DNA from: Mycetocola tolaasinivorans
Lineage (GTDB): Bacteria; Actinomycetota; Actinomycetes; Actinomycetales; Microbacteriaceae
Length of the DNA stretch: 64,000 nt
Direction: 5' to 3'
Assembly (NCBI RefSeq): GCF_003667565.1
Contig: NZ_RCUX01000006.1
Coordinates: 1-64,000, forward strand
Shown in pieces: positions 25,262 to 34,571 of the stretch. The notes below the pieces were generated by a model. That model was not told where the DNA came from, did not search any database, and saw only the letters and a program-made list of their open reading frames with translations. Positions within the stretch are counted from its first letter, which is position 1; each line of letters starts with the position of its first letter. Position numbers and translations under genes: made by a program.

Positions 25262-25274
25262 TTAGCATTGCTAA
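25262..25274 (-). promoter_or_regulatory. MarR-type operator
   Basis: A perfect 13-bp palindrome TTAGCA-T-TGCTAA within an AT-rich stretch; a further TTAGCAT copy sits at 25249-25255. It overlaps the plausible promoter of the marR-MFS operon, and the AT-rich island stands out from the flanking GC-rich DNA. Confidence 0.7.
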
Positions 25275-25320
25275 GTAAATAATGCGGGCGTAAATGGGTG
25301 GCACTGGCTAGTCTGAGGGG

Positions 25321-26205
25321 GTGACCGAGTCAACCACTTCAGCCGAGATTGACCCCACCGGTGCCCGCGTCGGAACCGTGATCGATCGGGACGGCGTTCG
25401 CATCTATACGTACACCTGGGCGTCCGAAAAGCCACGTGCGGTGATCCATCTCGCGCACGGTGTGGGGGAGCACGCGCGCCGATATGCGGCGCTCGCCGAG
25501 GAGCTCGTGGCGGCCGGCTATACGGTGGTCGCGGATGATCACCGTGGCCACGGCCGCACCGGTCTCGAGGCCGGCGGCCTCGCCAACCTTGGCCCGGGGG
25601 CGGTGCGTGGCGCGATTGGTTCGCTGCGGTCCGTGGGCGAGGCCATCTCGCGCGACTATCCCGGGGTGCCGCTCGTGCTGCTCGGGCACAGCTGGGGCTC
25701 GCTCATGGCGCAGAAGCTCATCAACACCACCCGCATCTATGACGCGGTGGTGCTGTCCGGATCGAGCCTTGCGATGCCCGGTGTGCTCAATGGCGGCGAC
25801 CTCAACAAGCCCTGGCGCGGGCCGCAGGCAACCGGGGTCGAGTGGTTGAACCGGGATCCGGAGGCCGGTGCCGCGTTCCTTGCCGACCCCCTCAACTTTG
25901 ATATCGGCGAAAAGCCCGCCTGGAACGCCCTGCAGGCCCTCGGCCTCCTCGGCCGCCCGCCCAAGAAAATGCCGCGGGACATCCCGATGCTCATCCAGGG
26001 CGGCTCGGCCGACTCCCTCGGCGGCCAGCGCGGTCTCACCAAGCTCGACGCCGCCTACCGAAACCGCGCCGGCCTGACCGACGTCACCCTGCACATCTAT
26101 CCCGAGGCTCGGCACGAGATCTACAACGAGCTCAACCGCGATGAGATCATCGCGGACCTCATCCGGTGGCTGAACGGGCACGTGCCTGCGGCGGCAAACG
26201 CTTGA
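25321..26205 (+). CDS. Alpha/beta hydrolase, monoacylglycerol-lipase-like
   Basis: A 294-aa serine hydrolase of the Hydrolase_4 family. Oxyanion-hole segment HLAHGVGEHARRY, nucleophile Ser in LLGHSWGSLMAQ, catalytic Asp in IQGGSADSLGG-like position and His in YPEARHEIYNE. There is no signal peptide, so it is intracellular. It would hydrolyse monoacylglycerols or related esters. GTG start. It is divergent from marR and may be co-regulated through the MarR operator region. Confidence 0.88.
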   Translation: MTESTTSAEIDPTGARVGTVIDRDGVRIYTYTWASEKPRAVIHLAHGVGEHARRYAALAEELVAAGYTVVADDHRGHGRTGLEAGGLANLGPGAVRGAIGSLRSVGEAISRDYPGVPLVLLGHSWGSLMAQKLINTTRIYDAVVLSGSSLAMPGVLNGGDLNKPWRGPQATGVEWLNRDPEAGAAFLADPLNFDIGEKPAWNALQALGLLGRPPKKMPRDIPMLIQGGSADSLGGQRGLTKLDAAYRNRAGLTDVTLHIYPEARHEIYNELNRDEIIADLIRWLNGHVPAAANA

Positions 26206-26224
26206 GTGCGCTGAGCGCGTCGCG

Positions 26225-26530
26225 CTAGTCGGTGAAGGTTGCTCCAGGCGCAAACGCGACGTAGTTCGCGAAGACGTGCCCCACGCGCTCCTCGGCACCG
26301 TCGTAGGGGTTCGGGTAGCTCCAGGCACCATCAACGATGCGGGTGCCCTCGGGGGTGATGACGTCGAAGTACTGGCAGACGCCCTTCCACGGGCAGGTGT
26401 ACGGGGTGGGGCTTTCCACGAGCGCCCCCGCGGTGATGGAGGTGGGTGGGAAGTAGCGGTTTCCCTCGATCAGTACGATGTCTGCGGGGGCGGCGTCGGC
26501 AATGACGGCACCGTTTACGAGAGCCTGCAT
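26225..26530 (-). CDS. DUF427-domain protein
   Basis: A 101-aa small all-beta protein with the DUF427 hallmarks VLIEGNRYFPPTSI, PTPYTCPWKGVCQYFDV and AWSYPNPYDGAE. The family fold is a beta-tent with a pocket lined by conserved aromatic and Cys residues, and its biochemical role is not established. AAGGAG precedes the ATG. It follows the thioredoxin-like gene by 24 bp on the same strand. Confidence 0.85.
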   Translation of the reverse strand: MQALVNGAVIADAAPADIVLIEGNRYFPPTSITAGALVESPTPYTCPWKGVCQYFDVITPEGTRIVDGAWSYPNPYDGAEERVGHVFANYVAFAPGATFTD

Positions 26531-26554
26531 GGTGTTCTCCTTCGAATGGATGTT

Positions 26555-26878
26555 TCAGGAAATCGGGGGCGTGAGACGCTCCCGAAGCGCGGTGACCAGC
26601 TGCGTGCGCGAGGGAGCCGGGGCGATGCCCGTCTCCGTCGGGTACACGCGGCAGGCGAGGCTCTCGGTAGCCCCGTCGGATGGGAAAAGATCGGTGCCGG
26701 AAACCAGGATGGTGGGGGAGCCGGCGAAGGAGTGCGCGCGGGCACCCTCGGCATCACGAATGATCACGTGTTCGATCGCGGTTTCGGCGAGGCCGAGGGC
26801 TTCGAGCGCGAGCCGGGTGTTTTCGGTGGCGGCGTCGAGGCTGGGGCAGCCGTCGATGGCGAGGATCTGAACGCTCAT
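26555..26878 (-). CDS. Small thioredoxin-like protein
   Basis: A 107-aa protein starting VQILAIDGCPSLDAATENTR, with the conserved FAGSPTILVSGTDLFP strand-turn and LACRVYPTETG. The pattern matches thioredoxin-fold proteins often annotated as alkylmercury-lyase-like or thioredoxin family. Only one Cys is in the CxxC position (GCPS), so classical disulfide exchange with a vicinal pair is unlikely, although a second Cys is present (LACRV). It overlaps the histidine-phosphatase stop by ATGA, suggesting co-translation. Confidence 0.65.
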   Translation of the reverse strand: MSVQILAIDGCPSLDAATENTRLALEALGLAETAIEHVIIRDAEGARAHSFAGSPTILVSGTDLFPSDGATESLACRVYPTETGIAPAPSRTQLVTALRERLTPPIS

Positions 26879-27498
26879 GCGGAGGCCCCGGGAACGTAGG
26901 TGGGCACGTTGAAGCCCTGCAGGGCCACACCGCGGTCGGTGATTTCGAGGGTGGTGCGGCCGCAGTTCAGCATCTCGGGCATGAGATCGCGGTAGCGGTT
27001 GGGGTCGATGCCGATCAGCTCACTGACCGCCAGGCGAATTGCGGTGCCGTGCCCCACGATGAGCACCCGGCCCACCGGGTAGCGTTCGCGCAGTTTGTCG
27101 AGCACCCGCAGGTAGCGTTCGATGGCGTGCCGGCCGACCTCGCCACCGGGCAGCGGGGTATCGGCGGGGGCGGCCTCGAAGGCGGCCACCTCGTCGGGAT
27201 ATTCGGGGCGCAGCTCGGAGATCGTTTTGCCCTCGCCGATGCCAAAATCGACCTCCACGAGATCGGGTTCGATGTGCAGCGGGGCACCCAGCGCGATGGC
27301 GCTGGGGCGTGCGGTGTTGACCGCGCGGATGAGCGGCGAGACCACGATGGCGTCCAGCTGGGCACCCACCGCCCACTCGGCGAGGGCGTCGGCGGCGCGC
27401 TGGCCCTCGGCGTCGAGGGGGATGTCGCTCATGCCCGCATATCGATGTCCGGTGTGCCAAATGGTTTCGCCGTGCCGGGCCAGGATAAACGTCGTCAT
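26875..27498 (-). CDS. Histidine phosphatase family protein
   Basis: A 207-aa phosphoglycerate-mutase-like phosphatase. The catalytic RHG motif is in FILARHGETIWHTGHRYAG, the second His in VLIVGHGTAIRLAVSEL, and the acidic loop in FGIGEGKTISELRPEYPDE. The ATG at 27498 is chosen because MTTFILARHGE is the family N-terminus. The substrate is unknown, with small sugar phosphates and nucleotides being possible. It starts an operon with the thioredoxin-like and DUF427 genes, and is divergent from the lipoate ligase. Confidence 0.88.
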   Translation of the reverse strand: MTTFILARHGETIWHTGHRYAGMSDIPLDAEGQRAADALAEWAVGAQLDAIVVSPLIRAVNTARPSAIALGAPLHIEPDLVEVDFGIGEGKTISELRPEYPDEVAAFEAAPADTPLPGGEVGRHAIERYLRVLDKLRERYPVGRVLIVGHGTAIRLAVSELIGIDPNRYRDLMPEMLNCGRTTLEITDRGVALQGFNVPTYVPGASA

Positions 27499-27564
27499 GC
27501 ATTCATTCTGCCCCTCTTCGCCGCGACACGGGAGGGATTCGCAGTGAATCGGTAGGCTGGGGGC

Positions 27565-28614
27565 ATGCACGGTGAATATAAGGTGCCCGGCGGCAAGCTC
27601 GTGGTGGTTGATCTCGATGTCGTGGACGGGGTGTTTGCGAACTTCCGGCTCGCGGGAGACTTCTTCCTCGAACCCGACGAGGCCATTGAGGACATCAACG
27701 CCGCCGTGAACGGTCTTGATGCGGGCAGCGACGCCACCACCATTACCGCGGCCATTCAGGCCGCCCTGCCCGAGGGCGCGCAGCTGCTCGGCTTCACCCC
27801 GGAGTCGGTCGCGACCGCGATTCGTCGCTCCGTGACCGCGGCCGCCGACTGGCGCGACTTCGACTGGCAGATCATCCACACCCACGCGGTGCCCCCGCGC
27901 ACGCACCTCGCGCTCGACGAGGTCCTCACCAGCGAGGTCGGTCTCGGACATCGCGGACCGACCCTGCGTATCTGGGAGTGGGACGAGTCCGCCGTGGTCA
28001 TCGGCTCCTTCCAGTCGCTTAAGAACGAGGTGGACCTGGACGCCGCCCGCGCCGAGGGCTTCGACGTCGTGCGACGTATCTCCGGTGGCGGCGCGATGCT
28101 CATGGCCAAGGGTGCGATCATCACCTACTCGCTGTACGTTCCGGCCGATCTCGTGCAGGGCATGACCTTCGCCGAGAGCTACGCCTACCTCGACGACTGG
28201 GTGCTCACCGCGCTGCGCGAGCTGGGCATCGAGGCCGTATACAAGCCGCTCAACGACATCACCTCGCCCGCCGGCAAGATCGGCGGCGCCGCCCAGAAGC
28301 GCCTGGGCAGCGGCGGCGTGCTGCACCACGTGACCATGAGCTACGACATGGACGGCGACCAGATGGCGCGCGTGCTGCGCATCGGCCGTGAAAAGCTCTC
28401 GGATAAGGGCACCACCTCCGCCGCGAAGCGCGTGGATCCGCTGCGCAGCCAGACCGGACGCAGCCGCGCCGAGATCATCGATGCCATGAAGGCCACCTTT
28501 GTGACCCTCACCGGTGCGGTTTCCGGCGAGATCACCGCGGACGAGTATGCGCAGGCGGAGACCCTCGTGCGCGAGAAGTTTGCGACCGATGCCTGGCTGA
28601 ACCGGGTGCCCTAG
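27565..28614 (+). CDS. lplA: Lipoate-protein ligase with N-terminal accessory domain
   Basis: A 349-aa lipoate ligase. The catalytic domain (about 95-349) has VVRRISGGGAMLM, the lipoyl-AMP-binding Lys in GKIGGAAQKR and SLYVPADLVQGM. The first 85 residues (HGEYKVPGGKLVVVDLDV, then GDFFLEPDEAIEDI) match the small accessory domain that is C-terminal in E. coli LplA and a separate LplB protein in Thermoplasma. Here it is fused in front. The enzyme activates lipoate with ATP and attaches it to E2 or GcvH lysines. It is followed by the methyltransferase only two bases later. Confidence 0.9.
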   Translation: MHGEYKVPGGKLVVVDLDVVDGVFANFRLAGDFFLEPDEAIEDINAAVNGLDAGSDATTITAAIQAALPEGAQLLGFTPESVATAIRRSVTAAADWRDFDWQIIHTHAVPPRTHLALDEVLTSEVGLGHRGPTLRIWEWDESAVVIGSFQSLKNEVDLDAARAEGFDVVRRISGGGAMLMAKGAIITYSLYVPADLVQGMTFAESYAYLDDWVLTALRELGIEAVYKPLNDITSPAGKIGGAAQKRLGSGGVLHHVTMSYDMDGDQMARVLRIGREKLSDKGTTSAAKRVDPLRSQTGRSRAEIIDAMKATFVTLTGAVSGEITADEYAQAETLVREKFATDAWLNRVP

Positions 28615-28616
28615 TC

Positions 28617-29741
28617 GTGACCTCGAGCCTTCCCGAATCCAGCGAGATCTGGCACGGAGACAACCTGGAGCTCCTGGCCACCCTGCCGGATGAGTCCTTC
28701 ACGGTGGTCTACATCGACCCGCCGTTTAACACCGGCCGAAGCCAGGCCCGTCACGTGACCACCGCGGTGCGTGATGAACCCGGTGTGAGCGGCAGCGTGG
28801 GGTTTAAAGGGAAGAGCTATCAGCGCATCCGCGGCGAGCTGCGCACCTACGATGACACCTTCGATGACTACTGGGCGTTTCTCGAACCGCGCCTGCTGGA
28901 GGCGTGGCGACTGCTGAGCCCGCAGGGCACGCTCTACCTCCACCTCGACTACCGCGAGGCGCACTACGCGAAGGTCATGCTGGACGCGATCTTCGGCCGC
29001 GAGAGCTTCCTCAACGAGCTCATCTGGGCCTATGACTACGGCGCGAAGGCCACCCGCCGCTGGCCCACCAAGCACGACACGATCCTGGTCTATGTGAAGG
29101 ATCCCGAGAACTATCACTTCGACTCGACCGCGGTGGATCGCGAGCCGTATATGGCTCCGGGGCTCGTGACCCCGCAGAAGGCCGCGCGCGGCAAGCTGCC
29201 CACGGACGTCTGGTGGCACACCATCGTCTCGCCCACGGGCAAGGAAAAAACCGGGTATCCCACCCAGAAACCGCTGGGCATTTTGCGCCGCATCATCCAG
29301 GCGTCGAGCCGCGAGGGCGACTGGGTCCTCGACTTCTTCGCCGGCAGCGGCACCACGGGGGCGGCGGCGCGCGAGCTGCGTCGCAATTTCGTGCTGATCG
29401 ATCAGAATCCGCAGGCCATCGAGGTCATGCGGGGACGGTTCGGGATGCCGGTGCCCGAGGCGGAAGACGCGCCCGTCACCGATGCGAGTGGCGACCCCGA
29501 GCCGAGCGCCGACCCCGAGGCGCTACTGCGCGCCCTGCTGGCCGATGCCCGCGACGGCTTTGCGCTGGCAGTGCCGGCCCTACCGGATACCCGGGCCACG
29601 CGCGCCAAGGCAAAGCCCAAGGTGCCGGCGAAGCCGCGCGCGAAGAAGGCAGCGGTCGCCAATAAGTCGGCGGCGAAATCCCCGGTCACGAAGGCCCCTG
29701 CCGCCCGCGCGGCGGCCGCCGAAACGGTGCCCGCGGAGTAG
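28617..29741 (+). CDS. Orphan beta-class DNA methyltransferase (N6-adenine/N4-cytosine)
   Basis: A 374-aa methyltransferase. Catalytic motif IV DPPF is at residues 34-37, and the S-adenosylmethionine motif I (DFFAGSGTTGAA) follows at about 237-248, the order that defines the beta class (CcrM-like). GKEKTGYPTQKPLGILRRII is motif X. The target-recognition region is between. The last 80 residues form an Ala/Lys/Pro-rich, basic tail (KAKPKVPAKPRAKKAA) that probably binds DNA nonspecifically. No restriction endonuclease is adjacent, so it is an orphan or core-genome enzyme. GTG start, two bases after the lipoate ligase stop, so it may be co-transcribed. Confidence 0.88.
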   Translation: MTSSLPESSEIWHGDNLELLATLPDESFTVVYIDPPFNTGRSQARHVTTAVRDEPGVSGSVGFKGKSYQRIRGELRTYDDTFDDYWAFLEPRLLEAWRLLSPQGTLYLHLDYREAHYAKVMLDAIFGRESFLNELIWAYDYGAKATRRWPTKHDTILVYVKDPENYHFDSTAVDREPYMAPGLVTPQKAARGKLPTDVWWHTIVSPTGKEKTGYPTQKPLGILRRIIQASSREGDWVLDFFAGSGTTGAAARELRRNFVLIDQNPQAIEVMRGRFGMPVPEAEDAPVTDASGDPEPSADPEALLRALLADARDGFALAVPALPDTRATRAKAKPKVPAKPRAKKAAVANKSAAKSPVTKAPAARAAAAETVPAE

Positions 29742-29749
29742 CGCGCAGG

Positions 29750-29777
29750 ACCCACAAGCCCCCGCGCGGGGGTGGGT
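29750..29777 (+). terminator. Hairpin after the methyltransferase gene
   Basis: CCCAC-AAG-CCCCC pairs with GGGGGTGGGT around a GCGC turn, directly after the stop codon. The following 183 bp (29778-29960) contain no gene. I looked for a riboswitch-like fold ahead of the monooxygenase but could not support one. Confidence 0.55.
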
Positions 29778-29960
29778 GTCATGATTCGTCACACAACTGC
29801 CGGGTCGTGGTGATCCTGGGACAGAATGTGAAGCGTATGGTGCCCCACCGATCCCCCTCGAACCGGGCCGCCATCGCATCCCCACGGTGACGTTTCCGGT
29901 GCGCCATGATGCCGGCGCACGCCTCGGAGCGGCACCTCCCCAGTATCAAGGATTCCCCCG

Positions 29961-31337
29961 ATGAGCCGTCACACCGAACCTCGCCGTCCCCTGATCCTCA
30001 ACGCGTTTGAGGGCAACACCGTTGGTAATGTGCAGCAGGGCATGTGGGCTCACCCGCGCGATGATCGCCTGGGTTTTGGCAGCCTGAAGCACTGGCTGGA
30101 TCGCGCCCGCCGCTATGAGGAGGCGCGCTTTGACGCGGTGTTCTTCGCGGATGTTCTGGGCCTCTATGACACCTACCGTGGCTCGTCCGCTCCGGCGATT
30201 GAGAACGCGGTGGAGTTCCCCGCCCACGATCCGCTGACCCTGATTCCGGCGATGGCCGCGGTCACCGAGAACCTCGGCTTTGTGGTCACCGCGTCCACGA
30301 GCTATGAGCACCCGTTTGCGAATGCGCGCCGCTGGTCGAGCCTCGATCACCTGACCGGTGGCCGGGTGGGCTGGAACATCGTGACCTCCTACCTGCCCTC
30401 GGCCGCCCGTAACTTCGGCCTGACCGAGCAGTGGAGCCACGATGACCGCTACGACCGCGCGGAGGAGTTCCTGGAGATCTCCTACAAGCTGTGGGAGAAG
30501 AGCTGGGATGAGGACGCGGTCGTTGCGGACATCCAGCGCAGCGTGTACGCCGAGGCTGACCGCATTCACGCGATCAACCACGTGGGGCGCACCTGGTCGG
30601 TGGCCGGCCCGCACCTGGTGGAGCCGAGCGCGCAGCGCACCCCGCTGCTGTTCCAGGCGGGTACCTCGGGCCGTGGCGTGCAGTTTGCCGGGAAGCACGC
30701 CGAGGTGGTGTTCCTCGGAACGAACGAGGCCGCCGGGCAGCTGAAGGCTCGCGAAAACATCGAGGCCGCCGCGGTGGCCGCGGGGCGTAACCCCGAGGAC
30801 GTGCGTCTCCTCGGCGGCCTGCAGGTTGTGGTGGGCAAGACCCACGAGCAGGCGCAGGCGCGCCTGGAGGAGTACCAGAACTACCTCTCCCGTGAGGGTG
30901 CCCTCGCGCACTGGTGCGGCGTGAGCGGCCGGGATCTCGACCACTATGACGAGGACACCGTCTTCGAAAAGGGCGACACCGATCACGTCCAGACTCAGGC
31001 CAAGCGCTTCTCGGTGGAGGGCGGCAACGCCCGCACCGTGGGTCAGCTGAAGCAGCACTTCGGCACGCTGGGTTCGTACGTGCAGCCGATCGTGGGTACC
31101 CCCGAGGAGGTTGTGGACGAGATCGAGCGTCGCGCGATCGACGGCCGCATTGACGGGTTCAACGTGCAGCCCATCGTGCAGCCGGAAACCTTCGATGACT
31201 TCATCGAGCACATTCTGCCCCGCCTGCGTGAGCGCGGTCTGGCCCGGGAGAGCTACGGCACCTCGGGTCTGCGCGAGCGCGTCTTTGGTTCGCCGCGTCT
31301 GCCCGCGACCCACCCCGCGCACCAGGTTTCGATCTAG
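29961..31337 (+). CDS. NtaA/SnaA/DszA-type flavin-dependent monooxygenase
   Basis: A 458-aa bacterial-luciferase-like enzyme of the NtaA/SnaA/SoxA(DszA) subgroup. Signature segments are RRPLILNAFEGNTVGNVQQG, WRHPRDD-like WAHPRDDRLGFG, FDAVFFADVLGLYDTYRG, HLTGGRVGWNIVTSYLPSAARNFG and LFQAGTSGRGVQFA. These use FMNH2 from a separate reductase to oxidise organosulfur or amine compounds. The acyl-CoA-dehydrogenase-like partner 31394-32545 follows, a combination seen in sulfone, sulfonate and dibenzothiophene-type degradation. The exact substrate is unknown. Confidence 0.9.
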   Translation: MSRHTEPRRPLILNAFEGNTVGNVQQGMWAHPRDDRLGFGSLKHWLDRARRYEEARFDAVFFADVLGLYDTYRGSSAPAIENAVEFPAHDPLTLIPAMAAVTENLGFVVTASTSYEHPFANARRWSSLDHLTGGRVGWNIVTSYLPSAARNFGLTEQWSHDDRYDRAEEFLEISYKLWEKSWDEDAVVADIQRSVYAEADRIHAINHVGRTWSVAGPHLVEPSAQRTPLLFQAGTSGRGVQFAGKHAEVVFLGTNEAAGQLKARENIEAAAVAAGRNPEDVRLLGGLQVVVGKTHEQAQARLEEYQNYLSREGALAHWCGVSGRDLDHYDEDTVFEKGDTDHVQTQAKRFSVEGGNARTVGQLKQHFGTLGSYVQPIVGTPEEVVDEIERRAIDGRIDGFNVQPIVQPETFDDFIEHILPRLRERGLARESYGTSGLRERVFGSPRLPATHPAHQVSI

Positions 31338-31393
31338 TCGCCCCACCCATTTTCGGGTTCGCCGCGGCGGCCCCTCGCAGTAAAGGATGTGCC

Positions 31394-32545
31394 ATGTCCC
31401 ACACCATCAACCCCGAGTTCATCGCCCTGGCCGAGGCCACCCGGGATGCGCTCGCAAACATCGCACTGGATGGCGACGAGTCGGGCGAGTACGCCGCGGC
31501 CCGCGAGATCCTGGAGAACTCCGGCCTGCTCGCGCTGCGTATTCCCGCGGCGCTCGGCGGTCCGGGTGCCAGCCAGGTCGAGATCACCGAGGTGTTCCGC
31601 ATTCTGGCGCAGGCGGATCCGGGCATCGCCCAGCTCCTCCAGCCGCACTATGGTTTCACCGACGCCGTGGTGATGCTCGGCTCGGATGAGGCGCGCGAGC
31701 GTCTCTACGCGGACATTCGCGCGGGCAAGCGGATCGCCAACGCCGCGGCCGAGCGCGGGGGCCGCCACGCGGCCGACTTCTCGACCGTGTTCACCCGTCA
31801 GGAGGACGGCTCCTACCTGGCCTCGGGCCAGAAGTTCTACGCGACCGGCTCGCTGGGTGCCGCCTGGATCACCGTGATGGCCGTGGACGGCGAGGGCAGC
31901 GTCATCATGTCCTTCATCCCGACCGACGCCCCGGGCCTCGAAATCATCGACGACTGGAGCGGTATGGGCCAGCGCGGCAGCGGCAGCGGCACCCTGCGCC
32001 TGAGCGAGGTGGCCGTGCCCGCCGACTTTGTGTTTGCCTGGAGCCCGGCGACCCGTCCCACGGCCTGGGCCGAGGCCGGACGCCTCGCGCACGCGGCGAT
32101 CGACGTGGGCATCGCCGAGGGCGCGCTACGCTACGGCGTGGCCTCGGTGCGCGCGAGCAACCGGGTGCCCTTCGAGCTGGCGCAGTACGCGAGCCTCGTG
32201 GAGGACCCGATCCTGCGCTTCCAGGTGGGGAAGGAGTCGGCCGCCGTGCGCGCCGTGGCCGCGCTGCTGCGCGAAACCGCCGCGGTGATCGACCGGGCCG
32301 AGGCCACCCCCGACGCTCCGGAACCACTGCTCACCGAGGTGCGCGAGGGCCTGCTGGCCACGAAGGCGCTCTCCGCCGACGTCTCCAACCGCGTGTCCAC
32401 CGAGCTGTTCTCCTGGACCGGTGCCCGCACCGCCGACCGCTCGCTCCGCGCCGACCGCTTCTGGCGCAACGCCCGCACCCACACCCTGCACGACCCGGTG
32501 CGCCTGCGCTACGCGGACCTCGGCCAGATCGAGCTAAACCGCTAG
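31394..32545 (+). CDS. Acyl-CoA dehydrogenase-like flavin monooxygenase (SfnB/DszC type)
   Basis: A 383-aa flavoprotein with the acyl-CoA dehydrogenase fold. Helical N-terminal domain, beta domain with KFYATGSLGAAWITVMAVDGE and GMGQRGSGSGTLRLSEVAVP, then a C-terminal helical bundle ending RFWRNARTHTLHDPVRLRYADLG. That last motif is typical of SfnB/DszC-like monooxygenases, which use FMNH2 and oxygen rather than acyl-CoA. The catalytic Glu of true dehydrogenases is not evident. AAAGGA lies before the ATG. It forms an operon with 29961-31337. Confidence 0.87.
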   Translation: MSHTINPEFIALAEATRDALANIALDGDESGEYAAAREILENSGLLALRIPAALGGPGASQVEITEVFRILAQADPGIAQLLQPHYGFTDAVVMLGSDEARERLYADIRAGKRIANAAAERGGRHAADFSTVFTRQEDGSYLASGQKFYATGSLGAAWITVMAVDGEGSVIMSFIPTDAPGLEIIDDWSGMGQRGSGSGTLRLSEVAVPADFVFAWSPATRPTAWAEAGRLAHAAIDVGIAEGALRYGVASVRASNRVPFELAQYASLVEDPILRFQVGKESAAVRAVAALLRETAAVIDRAEATPDAPEPLLTEVREGLLATKALSADVSNRVSTELFSWTGARTADRSLRADRFWRNARTHTLHDPVRLRYADLGQIELNR

Positions 32546-32560
32546 GTTCCCCCGCGTGAG

Positions 32561-32595
32561 GGCCCCGTCCGGCATGTCCGGGTCGGGGCCTTTTC
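32561..32595 (+). terminator. Terminator of the monooxygenase operon
   Basis: GGCCCCG (32561-32567) pairs with CGGGGCC (32584-32590) around an inner TCCGG/CCGGG stem, followed by TTTT. Confidence 0.85.
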
Positions 32596-32641
32596 GTTGT
32601 GGTGCGAGGCAAAGCCACGTAGCGTTGAGATCAACATTCGA

Positions 32642-32672
32642 ACCCACCCGGTGCCAGCCGGGTGGGTTTTTC
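32642..32672 (+). terminator. Second hairpin terminator
   Basis: ACCCACCCGG pairs with CCGGGTGGGT around TGCCAG, then TTTTT. Between this and the previous terminator lies a promoter-like pair, TTGTGG (32597-32602) and TAGCGT (32620-32625), spaced 17 bp. This could make a very short terminated RNA, or the hairpin may also end the minus-strand gene 32699-33112. Confidence 0.65.
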
Positions 32673-32698
32673 GTTTCCGAGTAGTGCCCGCATCCAGA

Positions 32699-33112
32699 TC
32701 AGGTCGTTGCGGGTCGGAAGCGCCCTCGCTCGGCTGCGAGGAGTAAGCGATTAAGGCAGAGAAGCAGGCCGACGGCTATTCCCGCAATGGAGAAGGGGAA
32801 ATGTGTGGTCCCGCCCAACAGCGATGAGGTCAGTGCTGCGTTTGCCAAACCAGCTATCGCGAATATCCCGGCGGCAATCAGCAGGAGCCGTTCTTGCCTG
32901 TCCACGATAGCCAGGATGACGGGACCGACCACGGCGAGCAGCGAGACAACGGCGAGGAGGGGGATAGCGATTGATGGCCCCACCGCCACGACGGCGGTGC
33001 CCGTATTGTCGCTCAGCCGGTAGAGGATGATGGCGATGCTCACGATCCCGAGGACGGGTAGGAGCAGGGTGAGGCCCGTGGTGACCGTGCGTCGGCTCGG
33101 TTTCTGACTCAT
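32699..33112 (-). CDS. Small four-helix membrane protein, unknown function
   Basis: A 137-aa protein with about four hydrophobic helices (TVTTGLTLLLPVLGIVSIAI, AVGPSIAIPLLAVVSLLAVV, LLLIAAGIFAIAGLANAAL, FSIAGIAVGLLLCLNRLLL) and short polar loops. AAAAGGAGTGAAC precedes the ATG at 33112, a strong ribosome-binding site that decides the start over longer frames. It matches no family I recognise. Composition is less GC-biased than most neighbours. Confidence 0.7.
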   Translation of the reverse strand: MSQKPSRRTVTTGLTLLLPVLGIVSIAIILYRLSDNTGTAVVAVGPSIAIPLLAVVSLLAVVGPVILAIVDRQERLLLIAAGIFAIAGLANAALTSSLLGGTTHFPFSIAGIAVGLLLCLNRLLLAAERGRFRPATT

Positions 33113-33224
33113 GTTCACTCCTTTTCGGTGGTCATAGCTGGACCTCGGGGATACGGAACCGCGGGGCAGCACACAGGGAGCGGCTGACCTGATGAACCAC
33201 CGAAATCAGAGCCCGGCATGACCC

Positions 33225-33407
33225 ATGTGTGCTGAACACTACGTCGCCGCGAGCGTTATCCTGAATCACAATCGATTTGCTGAAGACGCATGCCGTAACA
33301 ACGACTCTCAGATGGATTCGCTGGGGCGTGCACGCAGAATCTTGACGGGTGAACTCACCGAGGCAGAGGCCTACGCGGAACTGAATGAGAAGTTTCCGCA
33401 GCAGTGA
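33225..33407 (+). CDS. Degenerate VbhA-like antitoxin
   Basis: A 60-aa reading frame. Its second half, RARRILTGELTEAEAYAELN, matches the C-terminal pattern of VbhA-family antitoxins (bound inhibitors of Fic toxins). The first half aligns with the inhibitory helix of that family, where the consensus is (S/T)xxxE(G/N). Here the corresponding SVILNH lacks the inhibitory Glu. No fic gene is present, an in-frame stop precedes the ATG directly, and no Shine-Dalgarno is seen. It may be a decaying orphan. Confidence 0.5.
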   Translation: MCAEHYVAASVILNHNRFAEDACRNNDSQMDSLGRARRILTGELTEAEAYAELNEKFPQQ

Positions 33408-33446
33408 GACGCCCCGACAGCGGTAATTTCGGGTCCGCGAGGACTG

Positions 33447-34567
<1,121 letters not shown>

Positions 34568-34571
<4 letters not shown>

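Noticed and set aside
29778-29960. Possible riboswitch before the organosulfur-type monooxygenase operon
   Set aside because: I could not identify any conserved core of a known riboswitch class by eye; only unspecific GC-rich pairing is present.
31338-31393. Separate small gene between the two monooxygenase genes
   Set aside because: Only 56 bp with a ribosome-binding site for the second gene.
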